From: Nostoc sp. NMS7
GTDB lineage: Bacteria > Cyanobacteriota > Cyanobacteriia > Cyanobacteriales > Nostocaceae
Assembly (NCBI RefSeq): GCF_017115085.1
Contig: NZ_JABXKJ010000218.1
Location: forward strand, 1-41,410
Length of the DNA: 41,410 nt
Direction of reading: 5' to 3'
In this document: positions 24,149 through 33,361 of the stretch, piece by piece
Layout of the letters: the number at the start of each line of letters is the position of its first letter
Numbering within the stretch: position 1 is the first letter of the stretch
The notes under the pieces: model-generated
The model's input: the letters and a program-made list of their open reading frames with translations, nothing else
Database searches by the model: none
What the model was told of the DNA's origin: nothing
Program-made: the position numbers and the translations under genes

Positions 24149-25156
24149 ATGGAACAGTTCTTTTTACTAGTATTTTTAGCTCTTGGTGGTTCTGCAGTAG
24201 CAGGATCTGTGAAAGTTGTCAATCAGGGTAATCAAGCTTTGGTGGAAAGATTGGGTAGTTATAACAAAAAACTGGAACCAGGACTAAACTTTGTCATTCC
24301 TTTCCTAGATAGAGTTGTCTACCGCGAAACTATCCGAGAAAAAGTCTTAAATATTCCTCCCCAACAGTGCATCACCCGTGACAACGTTGGCATTGAGGTA
24401 GATGCAGTGTTTTACTGGCGCATCGTGGATATGGAAAAAGCCTGGTATAAGGTAGAAAATCTGGAGTCGGCAATGGTAAACATGGTGCTGACTCAAATTC
24501 GCGCCGAAATGGGACAACTAGAGTTGGATCAAACTTTTACGGCTCGTTCCCACATCAGTGAACTTTTATTACAGGATTTGGATGTTGCTACCGATCCTTG
24601 GGGTGTGAAAGTGACACGGGTAGAACTGCGAGATATTATTCCGTCTCAGGCGGTGCGAGAATCGATGGAATTGCAAATGTCGGCAGAACGACGCAAACGG
24701 GCAGCAATTTTAACTTCTGAGGGCGAACGCGAAGCTGCTGTTAATAGTGCTAGAGGTAAAGCGGAAGCCCAAATATTGGATGCAGAAGCTCGTCAAAAAT
24801 CGACAATTCTGCAAGCGGAAGCTGAACAAAAGGCGATCGTTCTGAAAGCTCAAGCGGAACGTCAGCAGCAGGTTTTAAAAGCGCAGGCGATCGCAGAGTC
24901 TACAGAGATTATCGCCCAAAAGCTCCACACTAACCCCAATGCCAATAAAGCAGTAGAAGTTCTGTTTGCCTTGGGCTATCTGGATATGGGCGCGACGATT
25001 GGTAAAAGTGATAGCAGCAAAGTCTTATTTATCGATCCGCGCACTATCCCTGCTGCTTTCGAGGGTATGCGCTCCATTATCTCAAATGGTCAGGTTGACT
25101 CTAACGAGTTATTTCCTAAGCAAATACCAGGATTGGAAAATAACCGCCCTGGTTAG
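24149..25156 (+). CDS. SPFH domain membrane protein (paraslipin / stomatin-like)
   Basis: A short N-terminal membrane helix (FLLVFLALGGSAVAGSVKVV) is followed by the SPFH domain: VNQGNQALVERLGSYNKKLE, PGLNFVIPFLDRVVYRETIR, and VEVDAVFYWRIVD-like sequence. A long coiled coil with many Ala, Glu and Gln residues follows (SARGKAEAQILDAEARQKST, ILQAEAEQKAIVLKAQAERQ). These proteins form large rings on the membrane and act with NfeD partners, as in the gene just upstream. GGAGATTC lies before the ATG at 24149. The length of 335 residues is normal. Confidence 0.92.
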   Translation: MEQFFLLVFLALGGSAVAGSVKVVNQGNQALVERLGSYNKKLEPGLNFVIPFLDRVVYRETIREKVLNIPPQQCITRDNVGIEVDAVFYWRIVDMEKAWYKVENLESAMVNMVLTQIRAEMGQLELDQTFTARSHISELLLQDLDVATDPWGVKVTRVELRDIIPSQAVRESMELQMSAERRKRAAILTSEGEREAAVNSARGKAEAQILDAEARQKSTILQAEAEQKAIVLKAQAERQQQVLKAQAIAESTEIIAQKLHTNPNANKAVEVLFALGYLDMGATIGKSDSSKVLFIDPRTIPAAFEGMRSIISNGQVDSNELFPKQIPGLENNRPG

Positions 25157-25331
25157 AAGTCTACGGTGTACACACAAGTCATCGAATTAGCCAAAACAAA
25201 ACCTCAAAGAGTCCTGACTTTAATCCCTCTCCGAACTCACGGAGAGGGACAGGTTTTGCGTCTATGTTCTGGCAGCCCCAGACTTGAGTCTGTGGAAAAA
25301 TAAAATGCAACATCAGATAAAATTCGTATAA
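25157..25331. other. Convergent intergenic region with hairpin
   Basis: The stretch between the paraslipin gene and the convergent zur holds an inverted repeat (CCCTCTCCG and CGGAGAGGG, 25224-25248) that could stop transcription from either side, though it has no T run. Confidence 0.5.
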
Positions 25332-25736
25332 CTATTGAGCAATCCCAGTAGCTTGATTTATCTGGCATTGATTGCACAACCCAAAAAACTCTAGGGTGTG
25401 GTAAAAAACTTTAAACTTATGGCTGGATTCTAACTGGTTTTCTAAGTCATGAACGGGGCATTCATTAATCGGAATTGAGACACCGCATTGCAAGCAAGTA
25501 AGGTGGTGTTTGTCTTGTTGCGCTAGGCTATAGAGGGCTTCACCGTTAGCCAAATTCCGCACTTGTACCATGCCTTCGAGTTTTAAGGCATCTAGGGAGC
25601 GGTAAACTGTCGCTAAACCCATGCTCTGATTAGTGTTACGTAGTTCTACGTAAATATCCTGGGCGGAAATACCTTTTTTGATGGTTTTCAGGAGGTTGAA
25701 AATACGCTCTTGGCTGCGGGTGCGTATGGCTCTCAT
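25332..25736 (-). CDS. zur: Zinc uptake regulator, Fur family (Zur/FurB)
   Basis: The product matches the Anabaena FurB/Zur type: MRAIRTRSQERIFNLLKTIK, winged helix with SMGLATVYRSLDALKLEGMV, then HHLTCLQCGVSIPINECPV and FFGLCNQC, giving two CxxC pairs for structural zinc. Histidines in HKFKVFYH may hold regulatory metal. It represses zinc uptake genes when zinc is sufficient. The ATG at 25736 is preferred; a TTG two codons upstream is also possible. It is divergent from purS across 144 bp, in which I see no convincing Zur box. Confidence 0.92.
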   Translation of the reverse strand: MRAIRTRSQERIFNLLKTIKKGISAQDIYVELRNTNQSMGLATVYRSLDALKLEGMVQVRNLANGEALYSLAQQDKHHLTCLQCGVSIPINECPVHDLENQLESSHKFKVFYHTLEFFGLCNQCQINQATGIAQ

Positions 25737-25880
25737 AGACAATTATTTAAATATGCCACTGTAGTTGAAGCTGTTAAATGGGCTAATTGATCAATTAACT
25801 TTAACCGCTTTGTAATCTTATTTTCACTCAGTTCGAGCATAAAGTTATAGTATAGCGATCGCAGCATTCACCAAAAGCCC

Positions 25881-26159
25881 GTGCAAACCAAGTATTTAGT
25901 CAAAATTTTCGTGACGCTTCGTCCTTCAGTCTTAGACCCTGCTGGTGTGGCTGTACAATCTGGTCTTCAGCAACTGGGATACGATAACGTTGACCAAGTG
26001 CGGATTGGTAAGTACATTGAACTCACCATCACCTCAACTGAGGAGAAAAAAGCGCGTCAAGACCTTGAGCAAATTTGTAACCAAATGCTCGCAAATCCCG
26101 TGATTGAAAATTACCGCTTTGAGATGATTGAGGTCGAAACCCAGACTGGAGTCTTTTAG
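25881..26159 (+). CDS. purS: Phosphoribosylformylglycinamidine synthase subunit PurS
   Basis: The 92-residue product (KYLVKIFVTLRPSVLDPAGV, then QLGYDNVDQVRIGKYIELTI and NPVIENYRFEM) is the small PurS subunit of the three-part FGAM synthase (PurL, PurQ, PurS), which converts FGAR to FGAM in purine synthesis. The start is GTG at 25881. In many cyanobacteria purS is directly followed by purQ. Here a strong terminator, an unrelated exported-protein gene and an inverted repeat lie between them. A HIP1 site lies just upstream. Confidence 0.94.
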   Translation: MQTKYLVKIFVTLRPSVLDPAGVAVQSGLQQLGYDNVDQVRIGKYIELTITSTEEKKARQDLEQICNQMLANPVIENYRFEMIEVETQTGVF

Positions 26160-26238
26160 CATTCGGGAGAAATTACGATAAACCCCATTTTGTCAATGAG
26201 TTAAAATACTCAAGACAAAAATGATCATCGTGTGGAGG

Positions 26239-26285
26239 AGAGGGAGAGTATGCGAGTGTCGGTCGTATACTCTCCCTCTTTTTGA
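26239..26285 (+). terminator. Strong intrinsic terminator after purS
   Basis: Arms AGAGGGAGAGTAT (26239-26251) and ATACTCTCCCTCT (26267-26279) are a perfect 13-bp stem with a 15-nt loop, followed by a T run. It should stop transcription after purS, separating it from purQ. Confidence 0.9.
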
Positions 26286-26442
26286 TTATCATTATTTTAA
26301 AAGTCTTTGACAGCTTAAATATTCTATGAAAAAGTTATGAAAAAGTATTGTAACGACAGAATAACTTTGTAATAAATAAACTTTATTCTCAGGTAAATTC
26401 AATTAGTAAGCTGAAATATGTGCAAAATAGGAGCGAACAAAA

Positions 26443-26889
26443 ATGTGGTTCTTTAAAAAAGGTTATTTGGTGAGTATGTTGACTGGAATTATAAGCTTAG
26501 TGGCGAATCAAGCTTTGGCAGTAACGGCACCAGGAGCTACTATGAAGAATTCTTATCCCCAAGACAATTCATGTTTAAGCACTTCGAGTTATGGGGGAAT
26601 TGTTAATAACTGTACTTACAGTGTTCAAGTCATAGGAACCCTGCAACTGGCAACAGGTTATCACGCAACATCAATCTCTATTTATGGGAATAATAGCTGG
26701 TGTCAAACAGATTCGATTAATGGTGTTGGAAACGCTTCCTTCGTTGGTTCTCAAGTTTATACTACTTCTGGCCCAAAAGTCTGGCAAACCTTGAATCTCG
26801 GCAACCTTTATGTCTATGACGGCACAGGGACAATCTTTCGATGTTCGCTCGAAGCTGGTGGGTATATAGGCAATTTCACAGCGCAGTAA
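26443..26889 (+). CDS. Exported protein of unknown function (148 aa)
   Basis: The signal peptide is clear: FKKGYLVSMLTGIISLVANQ with the cleavage site ALA-V. The mature part is rich in Ser, Tyr, Asn and Gly (NSCLSTSSYGGIVNNCTYSV, HATSISIYGNNSWCQTDSIN) and has four cysteines (26569-26856), likely disulfide-bonded. TAGGAGCGAACAAAA provides a good ribosome-binding site before the ATG. It resembles small secreted lectin- or adhesin-like beta proteins but no family is recognised. Its position between purS and purQ, with its own 5' and 3' flanks, suggests that it was inserted there. Confidence 0.78.
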   Translation: MWFFKKGYLVSMLTGIISLVANQALAVTAPGATMKNSYPQDNSCLSTSSYGGIVNNCTYSVQVIGTLQLATGYHATSISIYGNNSWCQTDSINGVGNASFVGSQVYTTSGPKVWQTLNLGNLYVYDGTGTIFRCSLEAGGYIGNFTAQ

Positions 26890-26998
26890 GGTTTCTGGAG
26901 GTATACATTGAGAGTTTTTGCCTACATAATATACAGATGATTGCAGACTATTGAGCAGTGGCAGTAGTGGCAGACATGATGTATATTAAAAAGTTGTT

Positions 26999-27084
26999 GT
27001 CCAGTTTAAAGAGCTAGTTCTCATTGACTCAAATCCGTTCTTAAATAAGGTTTGATCGGTGGGCATTACTTCTTTAAACTGGAC
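26999..27084. repeat. 86-bp inverted-repeat element upstream of purQ
   Basis: GTCCAGTTTAAAGA (26999-27012) and TCTTTAAACTGGAC (27071-27084) are perfect 14-bp inverted repeats around 58 bp. The element ends 47 bp before the purQ start. It may be a small non-autonomous element or a leader hairpin. Confidence 0.75.
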
Positions 27085-27131
27085 ATTAATTATTTAATGC
27101 ACACCTTATCCCCCACTCCCCTTGACTAATC

Positions 27132-27806
27132 ATGAAATTCGGCGTTGTTGTTTTTCCCGGTTCTAATTGCGATCGCGATGTTGCTTATGTAACCAGAGAT
27201 TTGCTCTTACAACCGACTCGCATGGTTTGGCATCAAGAAACAGACATTGCTGATTTGGATGTCGTGATCATTCCTGGTGGCTTTAGTTACGGGGATTATC
27301 TGCGCTGTGGTGCGATCGCCCGTTTTTCGCCCGTGATGCAGCAGGTTGTCGAACACGCCCAAAAGGGTAAGTTTGTCCTCGGTATTTGCAATGGTTTTCA
27401 GGTATTAACTGAAGCTGGACTTTTGCCGGGGGTATTAACCAGAAATCGGGATTTGCATTTTATCTGCGATCGCGTTCCCTTGAAAGTTGAGCGGACTAAT
27501 CTCTCATGGACGCAAGCTTATACCAATAGTGAAGTGATCACTTTGCCCATTGCCCACGGCGAGGGACGATTCTACGCTGATCAAGCCACTCTCGCAGAAA
27601 TTGAAGATAACGGGCAAGTCCTGTTTCGCTATCAAGGGGAAAATCCCAACGGTTCACTGAACAATATTGCCGGGATTTGCGATCGTCGAGGCAATGTGTT
27701 GGGGATGATGCCGCACCCAGAAAGGGCGTCTGACGCGATGCTGGGGAATAGCGATGGGTTGAGGTTGTTTCAGGGATTGTTGGAGAAGGTAGCGGCATTA
27801 GCGTAG
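27132..27806 (+). CDS. purQ: Phosphoribosylformylglycinamidine synthase subunit PurQ
   Basis: PurQ is the glutaminase of FGAM synthase and delivers ammonia to PurL. The class I amidotransferase triad is visible: LGICNGFQVL with the nucleophilic Cys, and MMPHPERA with His and Glu. The N-terminus KFGVVVFPGSNCDRDVAYVT and IIPGGFSYGDYLRCGAIARF is canonical. The length of 224 residues is normal. It lies on the same strand as purS but 970 bp away. Its promoter is probably within the inverted-repeat region just upstream. Confidence 0.97.
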   Translation: MKFGVVVFPGSNCDRDVAYVTRDLLLQPTRMVWHQETDIADLDVVIIPGGFSYGDYLRCGAIARFSPVMQQVVEHAQKGKFVLGICNGFQVLTEAGLLPGVLTRNRDLHFICDRVPLKVERTNLSWTQAYTNSEVITLPIAHGEGRFYADQATLAEIEDNGQVLFRYQGENPNGSLNNIAGICDRRGNVLGMMPHPERASDAMLGNSDGLRLFQGLLEKVAALA

Positions 27807-27829
27807 AGCAAATATCAGGCGACTAGGTT

Positions 27830-28059
27830 GGGTTAGAGAGCATCCCAATTTTGCTTAAATCTTTTCCCTCACCCCCAGCCCCTCTCCCATCTTTGGGAGA
27901 GGGGAGACATAATTCTAGTTCCCCTTCTCCCATCTTTGGGATAAGGGCTATCAAGGTTTTTGCACATTTGGAATGCTCCCGTTAAGCTAGCGATCGCTCC
28001 AATGAATAACTAGCAACTTGGGGTGACAAGAATAAGTCGCACATCGCCTTAAAATTGCC
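27830..28059. repeat. Intergenic hairpins between purQ and the DUF427 gene
   Basis: CTCTCCCATCTTTGGGAGAG (27882-27901) and the related CTTCTCCCATCTTTGGGATAAG (27925-27946) are dispersed Nostoc repeats lying between convergent genes. The first could end transcription. Confidence 0.6.
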
Positions 28060-28557
28060 TCACCATCCCCAAGTACCGGGAGCGCCTTTGAAAGGCCCAA
28101 CAATATCACTAGTGATCCAACCGCCGTAGAAGTTACCTGGTTGTGGTTGCACCTCTTCGCCATTCACGTAGCAATTATCCATTAGATGAGCGTAAAAAGA
28201 TACATAGTCTTTGAGAGATTCAAAAGCTGGTGTCGGGTTAGGGTAGAACCAAGCCGCATTATGGATTTCTTTTTCACCCACTCGGATTGTATAGTAACCA
28301 GCACTTCCTTTCCACTCGCAAAAGCTAGACTGCGGTATCAATTGCAAATATTCCATTTTGATATCCGCAGGGGGAATGTAGTAAGAAGGAGGATGACTAG
28401 TTTCTAAAACACGTTTGGCATTGTGCGTATCTGCAATTATTACTCCGTTAAAGATGATTTGGATATGTTTACTTGTGTCCTCCAAACGAGGGGGACGAGG
28501 GTAATCCCAAACTGATTCTTGTCCAGGAGCGGGTTCGATGCGTTGAGAATTAACCAT
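28060..28557 (-). CDS. DUF427 domain protein
   Basis: The sequence shows the DUF427 core: IQIIFNGVIIADTHNAKRVL, SHPPSYYIPPADIKMEYLQL, SFCEWKGSAGYYTIRVGEKE, NAAWFYPNPTPAFESLKDYV and FYAHLMDNCYVNGEEVQPQP, ending in FYGGWITSDIVGPFKG. The family is a small beta fold of unknown activity, common in cyanobacteria and actinobacteria. The length of 165 residues is normal. It follows the HlyD gene on the same strand by only 31 bp and could be expressed with it, though a functional link is not obvious. Confidence 0.88.
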   Translation of the reverse strand: MVNSQRIEPAPGQESVWDYPRPPRLEDTSKHIQIIFNGVIIADTHNAKRVLETSHPPSYYIPPADIKMEYLQLIPQSSFCEWKGSAGYYTIRVGEKEIHNAAWFYPNPTPAFESLKDYVSFYAHLMDNCYVNGEEVQPQPGNFYGGWITSDIVGPFKGAPGTWGW

Positions 28558-28588
28558 TTAACAATTCAAAATTGTTTGACTACAGGTA

Positions 28589-30157
28589 CTAACGTACCTC
28601 TTTAAGAGTATCAGTTTGCTTGGTAAACATCTCAGTGAATAAACTGATTACACTTCTTTCTTCACGCACTTTTATATTGGCACTAATCGACATACCTGAT
28701 TGTAAGTTAACTTTTTTACCCTTAATCATTAAGGATTGTTTATCCAATGAAACTCTTGCCGGAAAGCGATAAAACTGATGTGTTTGATCTGGCGGTAATG
28801 CGTCTGATGCTATGTCAATCACTTTTCCCTTGATATCGCCAAACTCACTGTAAGGAAAGGAGTCAATTCTGACATCTACCTTCATCCCTTTTCGCACAAA
28901 ACCAATATCTTTGTTAAGGATGAAAACTTCAGCTATATAGTTTTCATTTGGGACAATTTGCAGCAATTTTGTAGTTGGAGTCGCTACAAATCCCGGATTT
29001 TTTGCTTGTAAATCGAAAATTGTTCCCGCTACAGGCGCACGGAGTTCTTCATATTTAACATTTAACTGTGATTGAGAAATTTTACTATAGACATCTGCTA
29101 AACGCTGCTCATTATCCAGCACAACTTTCATGAATTGGCTATCGATTGCGGCAATACGCTGTTTGTTATCAGCTATCTTATCCAAAATGGTTTTATCAGA
29201 AACAGCCACCGTATTGCTTAACTCTTGTCGTCCTTTTTCTATATCAAACTGGAGGCGTTTTGTTTCCTCACCTAGTTGCGCTACTTCTGCGGTGCGGTTT
29301 TGTACTTCTTGTTGCTGGTTGAGATACTGAAGTTGAGAAATGCCACCTTCTTCTGCTAATGTCTTCAGCTTATTTAAAATTCCCTGTTGAATAGCTAAAC
29401 TTGCTTTACTATCTTCCAGTTTAAATTGATTTTGACTAAATTGTTTTTTGGTTTTTTCTACTTCCAATCGCGCTGCTGAAGAGCGAGAATCTAATTCTTT
29501 TTTGGCAACTTGTAGACGTTGTTGCTCATCAATGCCTAGCGCCGAATCTTGACCGGAATTTTTCAATTGAGTCCGCAATAATTCATTTTCTTCTACTAGT
29601 GCTGACCGACTTTTCAGCAGGAAAGCAGTTTCTGGTGGCAAATTGCCGCCGAAATATAATAATTCCGAGCCTGTGGTAGTACTTGCACCCATCAATCGGC
29701 GATAAATCTGGTTTTCTTTAATTAATGCAATCCGAATTTTATTCAAAGAATTTAATTCAGCAACAGAAGCGATGGAATCAAAAGTCAGCAACAAATCTCC
29801 TGGCTTGACTGCTTGTCCATCTTTAACATTAACCGTTTTCACCACTCCACTAACAGGAGCTTGAATTTCTTTGACTGTTCCTTGCGGTTTTAGTTGCCCT
29901 GTTGCTGGCACTACTTGCTCAATTTTTGCAAAATAAGCCCAACCAATTCCAAAACAAGCTAGCGCCATTAAAGTAACCATGATTGTCCGCGACCAAATTG
30001 GAGATTGGCGCAATACAATAGATTGCTCAAATTCCTGATTGTTTGAGTTAGCTAAAGACTTTTGAGCAGCTTTCTGTTGTTTTGTAAGTACCTGTGAATC
30101 TTGCTTTGCTCCGTTTTTCTGATTGCCGTTGAGGTGATTCCCATTAAGTTGAGTCAT
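28589..30157 (-). CDS. HlyD family membrane fusion (adaptor) protein
   Basis: A cytoplasmic N-terminal tail of about 55 residues (rich in Asn and Gln) precedes one membrane helix (IMVTLMALACFGIGWAYFAK). The periplasmic part has the biotinyl-lipoyl motif halves (APVSGVVKTVNVKDGQAVKP and ELRAPVAGTIFDLQAKNPGF), a long coiled coil (about residues 200-380) and a beta-barrel domain. This links the inner-membrane exporter to an outer-membrane TolC-like channel. The ABC exporter gene is 192 bp upstream on the same strand, so the pair is a type I secretion system. The length of 522 residues is in range. Confidence 0.92.
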   Translation of the reverse strand: MTQLNGNHLNGNQKNGAKQDSQVLTKQQKAAQKSLANSNNQEFEQSIVLRQSPIWSRTIMVTLMALACFGIGWAYFAKIEQVVPATGQLKPQGTVKEIQAPVSGVVKTVNVKDGQAVKPGDLLLTFDSIASVAELNSLNKIRIALIKENQIYRRLMGASTTTGSELLYFGGNLPPETAFLLKSRSALVEENELLRTQLKNSGQDSALGIDEQQRLQVAKKELDSRSSAARLEVEKTKKQFSQNQFKLEDSKASLAIQQGILNKLKTLAEEGGISQLQYLNQQQEVQNRTAEVAQLGEETKRLQFDIEKGRQELSNTVAVSDKTILDKIADNKQRIAAIDSQFMKVVLDNEQRLADVYSKISQSQLNVKYEELRAPVAGTIFDLQAKNPGFVATPTTKLLQIVPNENYIAEVFILNKDIGFVRKGMKVDVRIDSFPYSEFGDIKGKVIDIASDALPPDQTHQFYRFPARVSLDKQSLMIKGKKVNLQSGMSISANIKVREERSVISLFTEMFTKQTDTLKEVR

Positions 30158-30349
30158 AATGATTTTGAGTTTTGGATTTGTCGTGAGCTTTCAGTTGAAC
30201 GATTTGGGATTTTTTGTCGGGTGGGCAATGTTTGCCGAAAACCTAGATTTTGATACTTGTAACATTACCGACTCTACGCTGACTGCTATATCTATGGAAT
30301 GTTAATCAAATAGAGAATTTTCTGATGCCATGCCTCCAGCAATGACTAA

Positions 30350-33300
30350 TTACAAGTTCACATCTTGTTGCTGATACAGGTAAGAATAATGACCTTTAAG
30401 AGCCATTAGTTCTTGATGGCTGCCTTGTTCTATAACCCTGCTATTATCCATGACGACAATCTTATCTGCATTACTCACGGTGTTCAGTCGGTGGGTAATA
30501 AAAAATACTGTCTCACCCTTGAATGCTTTGGCTAAATTGAGACATATTTGCCGTTCTGTGGGATAATCTAATGCGCTGGTTGCTTCATCTAAAACTAATA
30601 ATTTTGGTCGTTGTAAAACAGAGCGGGCGATCGCAATTCTCTGTCGTTGTCCACCTGAAAGTGCAGAACCTCGTTCTCCCACCCGCGTATTGTAACCGTT
30701 GGGCAAGTTCATGATAAACTCGTGGGCGCACGCAACCTGAGCCGCTTCAATAATTTCTTCGGTTGTCGAATCAGGATTCGTTAGAGCAATATTTTCCTGA
30801 ACGCTGCCGTCAAATAATAATGTCTCTTGGGGAACTACACCTATCTGCCGTCGCAGTGAATAAAGTTCGACTTTGGCAATATCATAACCATCAATTAAAA
30901 TTCTCCCGGACTCGGTTTCGTAAAGTCTGAGTAGTAACTTCATCATCGTACTTTTACCAGACCCACTTTGTCCGACAATGCCGATAAATTTACCTGGTTC
31001 AAATTCCAGGTTGACATTAGAAAGTTGCAAAGGGCCACTTGTGCCAAACCGGAAGGAAACATTTTCATATTTCACTGCTCCCTTAATCGTCGGTAAGGGT
31101 ATATTGTAGCGGTCTGTTTCTCCTTCTTGTGGTGTATCGACAATATCGCCTAAACGCTCAATAGACAAGGCAGTTTCTTGGAAACTTTGCCAAAGTTGAG
31201 CCAAGCGCAATATGGGACTGGTGACGTAACCGGATATAATCCTAAAGGCAATTAATTCGCCTAAAGTTAATTCTCCTTTAAGTACTAAATAAGCTCCTAC
31301 CCATAAAACTAGTAAGCTGCTGAGTTTGTTGAGGAAGCTGCTGGTAGAGTTGGCAAGAGTAGAAGTCACAACTGTTTTAAAACCAGCAGCGACAAATCGA
31401 GCGTAACGTTCTTGCCAGGAAAAGCGCGTTCGCAATTCAATATTTTGCGCTTTTACTGTTTGAATTCCTGACATCACCTCCACTAAATAAGATTGAGTTT
31501 CGGCGTTGCGTTCGGCTTTGCCACGTAATTGTCTGCTAATGGTGGGAGAAGCAATTAAGATGACAATGATAAACACCGGAATTGTGCTTAAGCCTACTAA
31601 GGTGAGTTGCCAACTGTAAATTAGCATCACACCGATATAAACCACTGAGAATAGAGCATCTAACCCTACTGTTAAAGCAGTACCTGTGAGGAATTGGCGG
31701 ATATTTTCTAGTTCGTTGATACGAGTAGAAAGTTCCCCCACCGGTCGGCGTTCAAAATAGCGCAGAGGTAGACGTAGTAAGTGGTCGATGATTTCCGACC
31801 CTAAACTCATATCGATCCGGTTAGTGGTATCAACAAATAAGTAGGTTCGTAAGGTAGTCAACACTGCCTCAAATATCCCGACTACTAATAGCAAAACCCC
31901 CAAAATATGTAAGGTACCAATACTATTTTGAGTGATAACTTTGTCAATAATTACCTGGACGACGAGAGGATTTGCCAACGCTGCCAACTGCACGAAAAAG
32001 GAAGCGATAAAGACCTCTATCAGGACTCGACGGTAGCGTGATAAATAGGGCAGAAACCATCGTAAACCAAAGCGCTCTTGGGGTGTTTCTTTGGTAGGAC
32101 TGAGCAGTAATACTTTAACTTGGGGCGGAAAGTTGGTTGGATCAACATCTAATTGTTCAATCAATTGAGCGGGTTTACAACGCACAATTCCTTGGGATGG
32201 GACACCCACAACCATAGTATTCGCATCCGCCGCATATAAAACGGCAAAACTATCACCATAGCGAATCAATGCCGGTGTCGGAATGCGCGTCACAGAGGTA
32301 ACTGGTAGCTCTATCAACTGCGCCTTAAGTCCGATTAACTCTGCTAGGTAAGCAGTAACTTGAAACGATATAGTACCCTGACGTTTGACTTGCTCAGTTA
32401 AAATGCGACGAACCACCTCTCGACGAAACGGCATTTCTAGTTGCTTCGCAATCATTTGGAAGCAGGCGAAGGCTGTATTTAGTTCTCCCTTACCACCAAA
32501 AAACGGGTATTTGCCTTTTAGCAAACTGTTTGAGGTCTGGGTGGCTGGCTGGGGAACTATTTCGTTTGATGCGTAGGGAATATCTAGTTCCTCGGCGCTA
32601 TCTGATTTGGTGTCACTTACCACAAGTTCTATCTGATCAGGGACTTCCAAGATCAAATCTGATGGATGTATACCAAGCAACCGGGCGGGGTTTTGACCGA
32701 TAACTTGGATATTGTCTCTGTCATCGTGCGCTTCTAGGCGATCGCTAGGTGATAAATTCGTTACTGTCCCACCGCCACTCACAAACCAAACTCTTTCGCT
32801 ATCTAGTTGGTTGAATGAAGTTTTACCTGGAAGGAGGTAATGTATTTTCGCCTGTGGTAAGGCTTTGTAAGTGATTTCTCGGAGATTTAAAGTAGCGATC
32901 GCTTGCTTTTGCCAATAGGAACTCAGAATATCAAAAACTTCCACCAAATAACTGCGATTCTTGCGAGCATCGGCAAAAGCTGGATATAAAGCCAGAAAGC
33001 TAAAATATGCCGAGGCATTCAAGGTTAAACATACTACTTCGGTGGAAGCGATCGCTGTTTCACAGGGGACATCGCGCAACAAACCAATTTCGCCGATAAT
33101 TTCCCCCGGTTGCAGTAATTTGAGAGTGATTGGCAATTGCGTCTGAGGGTCATATCCCAACAGGCGCACTTGTCCCTCATAAATGATCGTGATCCGGTCT
33201 GGGAGACTTTCTTTACCGATGATTTTCTGACCTATGCGATAGCGCCAGGCTTGCAGCTGTTCTGATAGATTGGCGATCGCCCCATCTGGTAACTGATCAA

Positions 33301-33361
33301 ACCCTTCTAGGGTGGTGATAAATTCGGGAAAAGTGTTCTTAACGTAAGTCATATAAAACAA
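30350..33361 (-). CDS. Type I secretion ABC exporter with CNB-like and degenerate C39 domains
   Basis: Domain order: cyclic-nucleotide-binding-like domain (about residues 20-140, QPGEIIGEIGLLRDVPCETA), a linker, a C39 peptidase-like domain (about 285-400), a membrane domain (about 430-720) and an ATPase (about 760-1000). The ATPase has Walker A GQSGSGKST, signature LSGGQRQRIAIARS, Walker B LLVLDEATSALD and an H-loop ITHR. The C39 domain looks inactive: the catalytic Cys position reads Thr (LNTAFACFQMI) and the His position Ser (GDSFAVLYA). It would then act as a substrate-docking domain, as in HlyB, and not as a leader peptidase. With the HlyD gene downstream it forms an exporter for an unknown protein substrate. 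Related to HetC-type exporters in architecture. Confidence 0.93.
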   Translation of the reverse strand: MFYMTYVKNTFPEFITTLEGFDQLPDGAIANLSEQLQAWRYRIGQKIIGKESLPDRITIIYEGQVRLLGYDPQTQLPITLKLLQPGEIIGEIGLLRDVPCETAIASTEVVCLTLNASAYFSFLALYPAFADARKNRSYLVEVFDILSSYWQKQAIATLNLREITYKALPQAKIHYLLPGKTSFNQLDSERVWFVSGGGTVTNLSPSDRLEAHDDRDNIQVIGQNPARLLGIHPSDLILEVPDQIELVVSDTKSDSAEELDIPYASNEIVPQPATQTSNSLLKGKYPFFGGKGELNTAFACFQMIAKQLEMPFRREVVRRILTEQVKRQGTISFQVTAYLAELIGLKAQLIELPVTSVTRIPTPALIRYGDSFAVLYAADANTMVVGVPSQGIVRCKPAQLIEQLDVDPTNFPPQVKVLLLSPTKETPQERFGLRWFLPYLSRYRRVLIEVFIASFFVQLAALANPLVVQVIIDKVITQNSIGTLHILGVLLLVVGIFEAVLTTLRTYLFVDTTNRIDMSLGSEIIDHLLRLPLRYFERRPVGELSTRINELENIRQFLTGTALTVGLDALFSVVYIGVMLIYSWQLTLVGLSTIPVFIIVILIASPTISRQLRGKAERNAETQSYLVEVMSGIQTVKAQNIELRTRFSWQERYARFVAAGFKTVVTSTLANSTSSFLNKLSSLLVLWVGAYLVLKGELTLGELIAFRIISGYVTSPILRLAQLWQSFQETALSIERLGDIVDTPQEGETDRYNIPLPTIKGAVKYENVSFRFGTSGPLQLSNVNLEFEPGKFIGIVGQSGSGKSTMMKLLLRLYETESGRILIDGYDIAKVELYSLRRQIGVVPQETLLFDGSVQENIALTNPDSTTEEIIEAAQVACAHEFIMNLPNGYNTRVGERGSALSGGQRQRIAIARSVLQRPKLLVLDEATSALDYPTERQICLNLAKAFKGETVFFITHRLNTVSNADKIVVMDNSRVIEQGSHQELMALKGHYSYLYQQQDVNL

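Noticed and set aside
25743..25880. Zur box between zur and purS
   Set aside because: No convincing TGATAATNATTATCA-like palindrome was found in the 144-bp gap.
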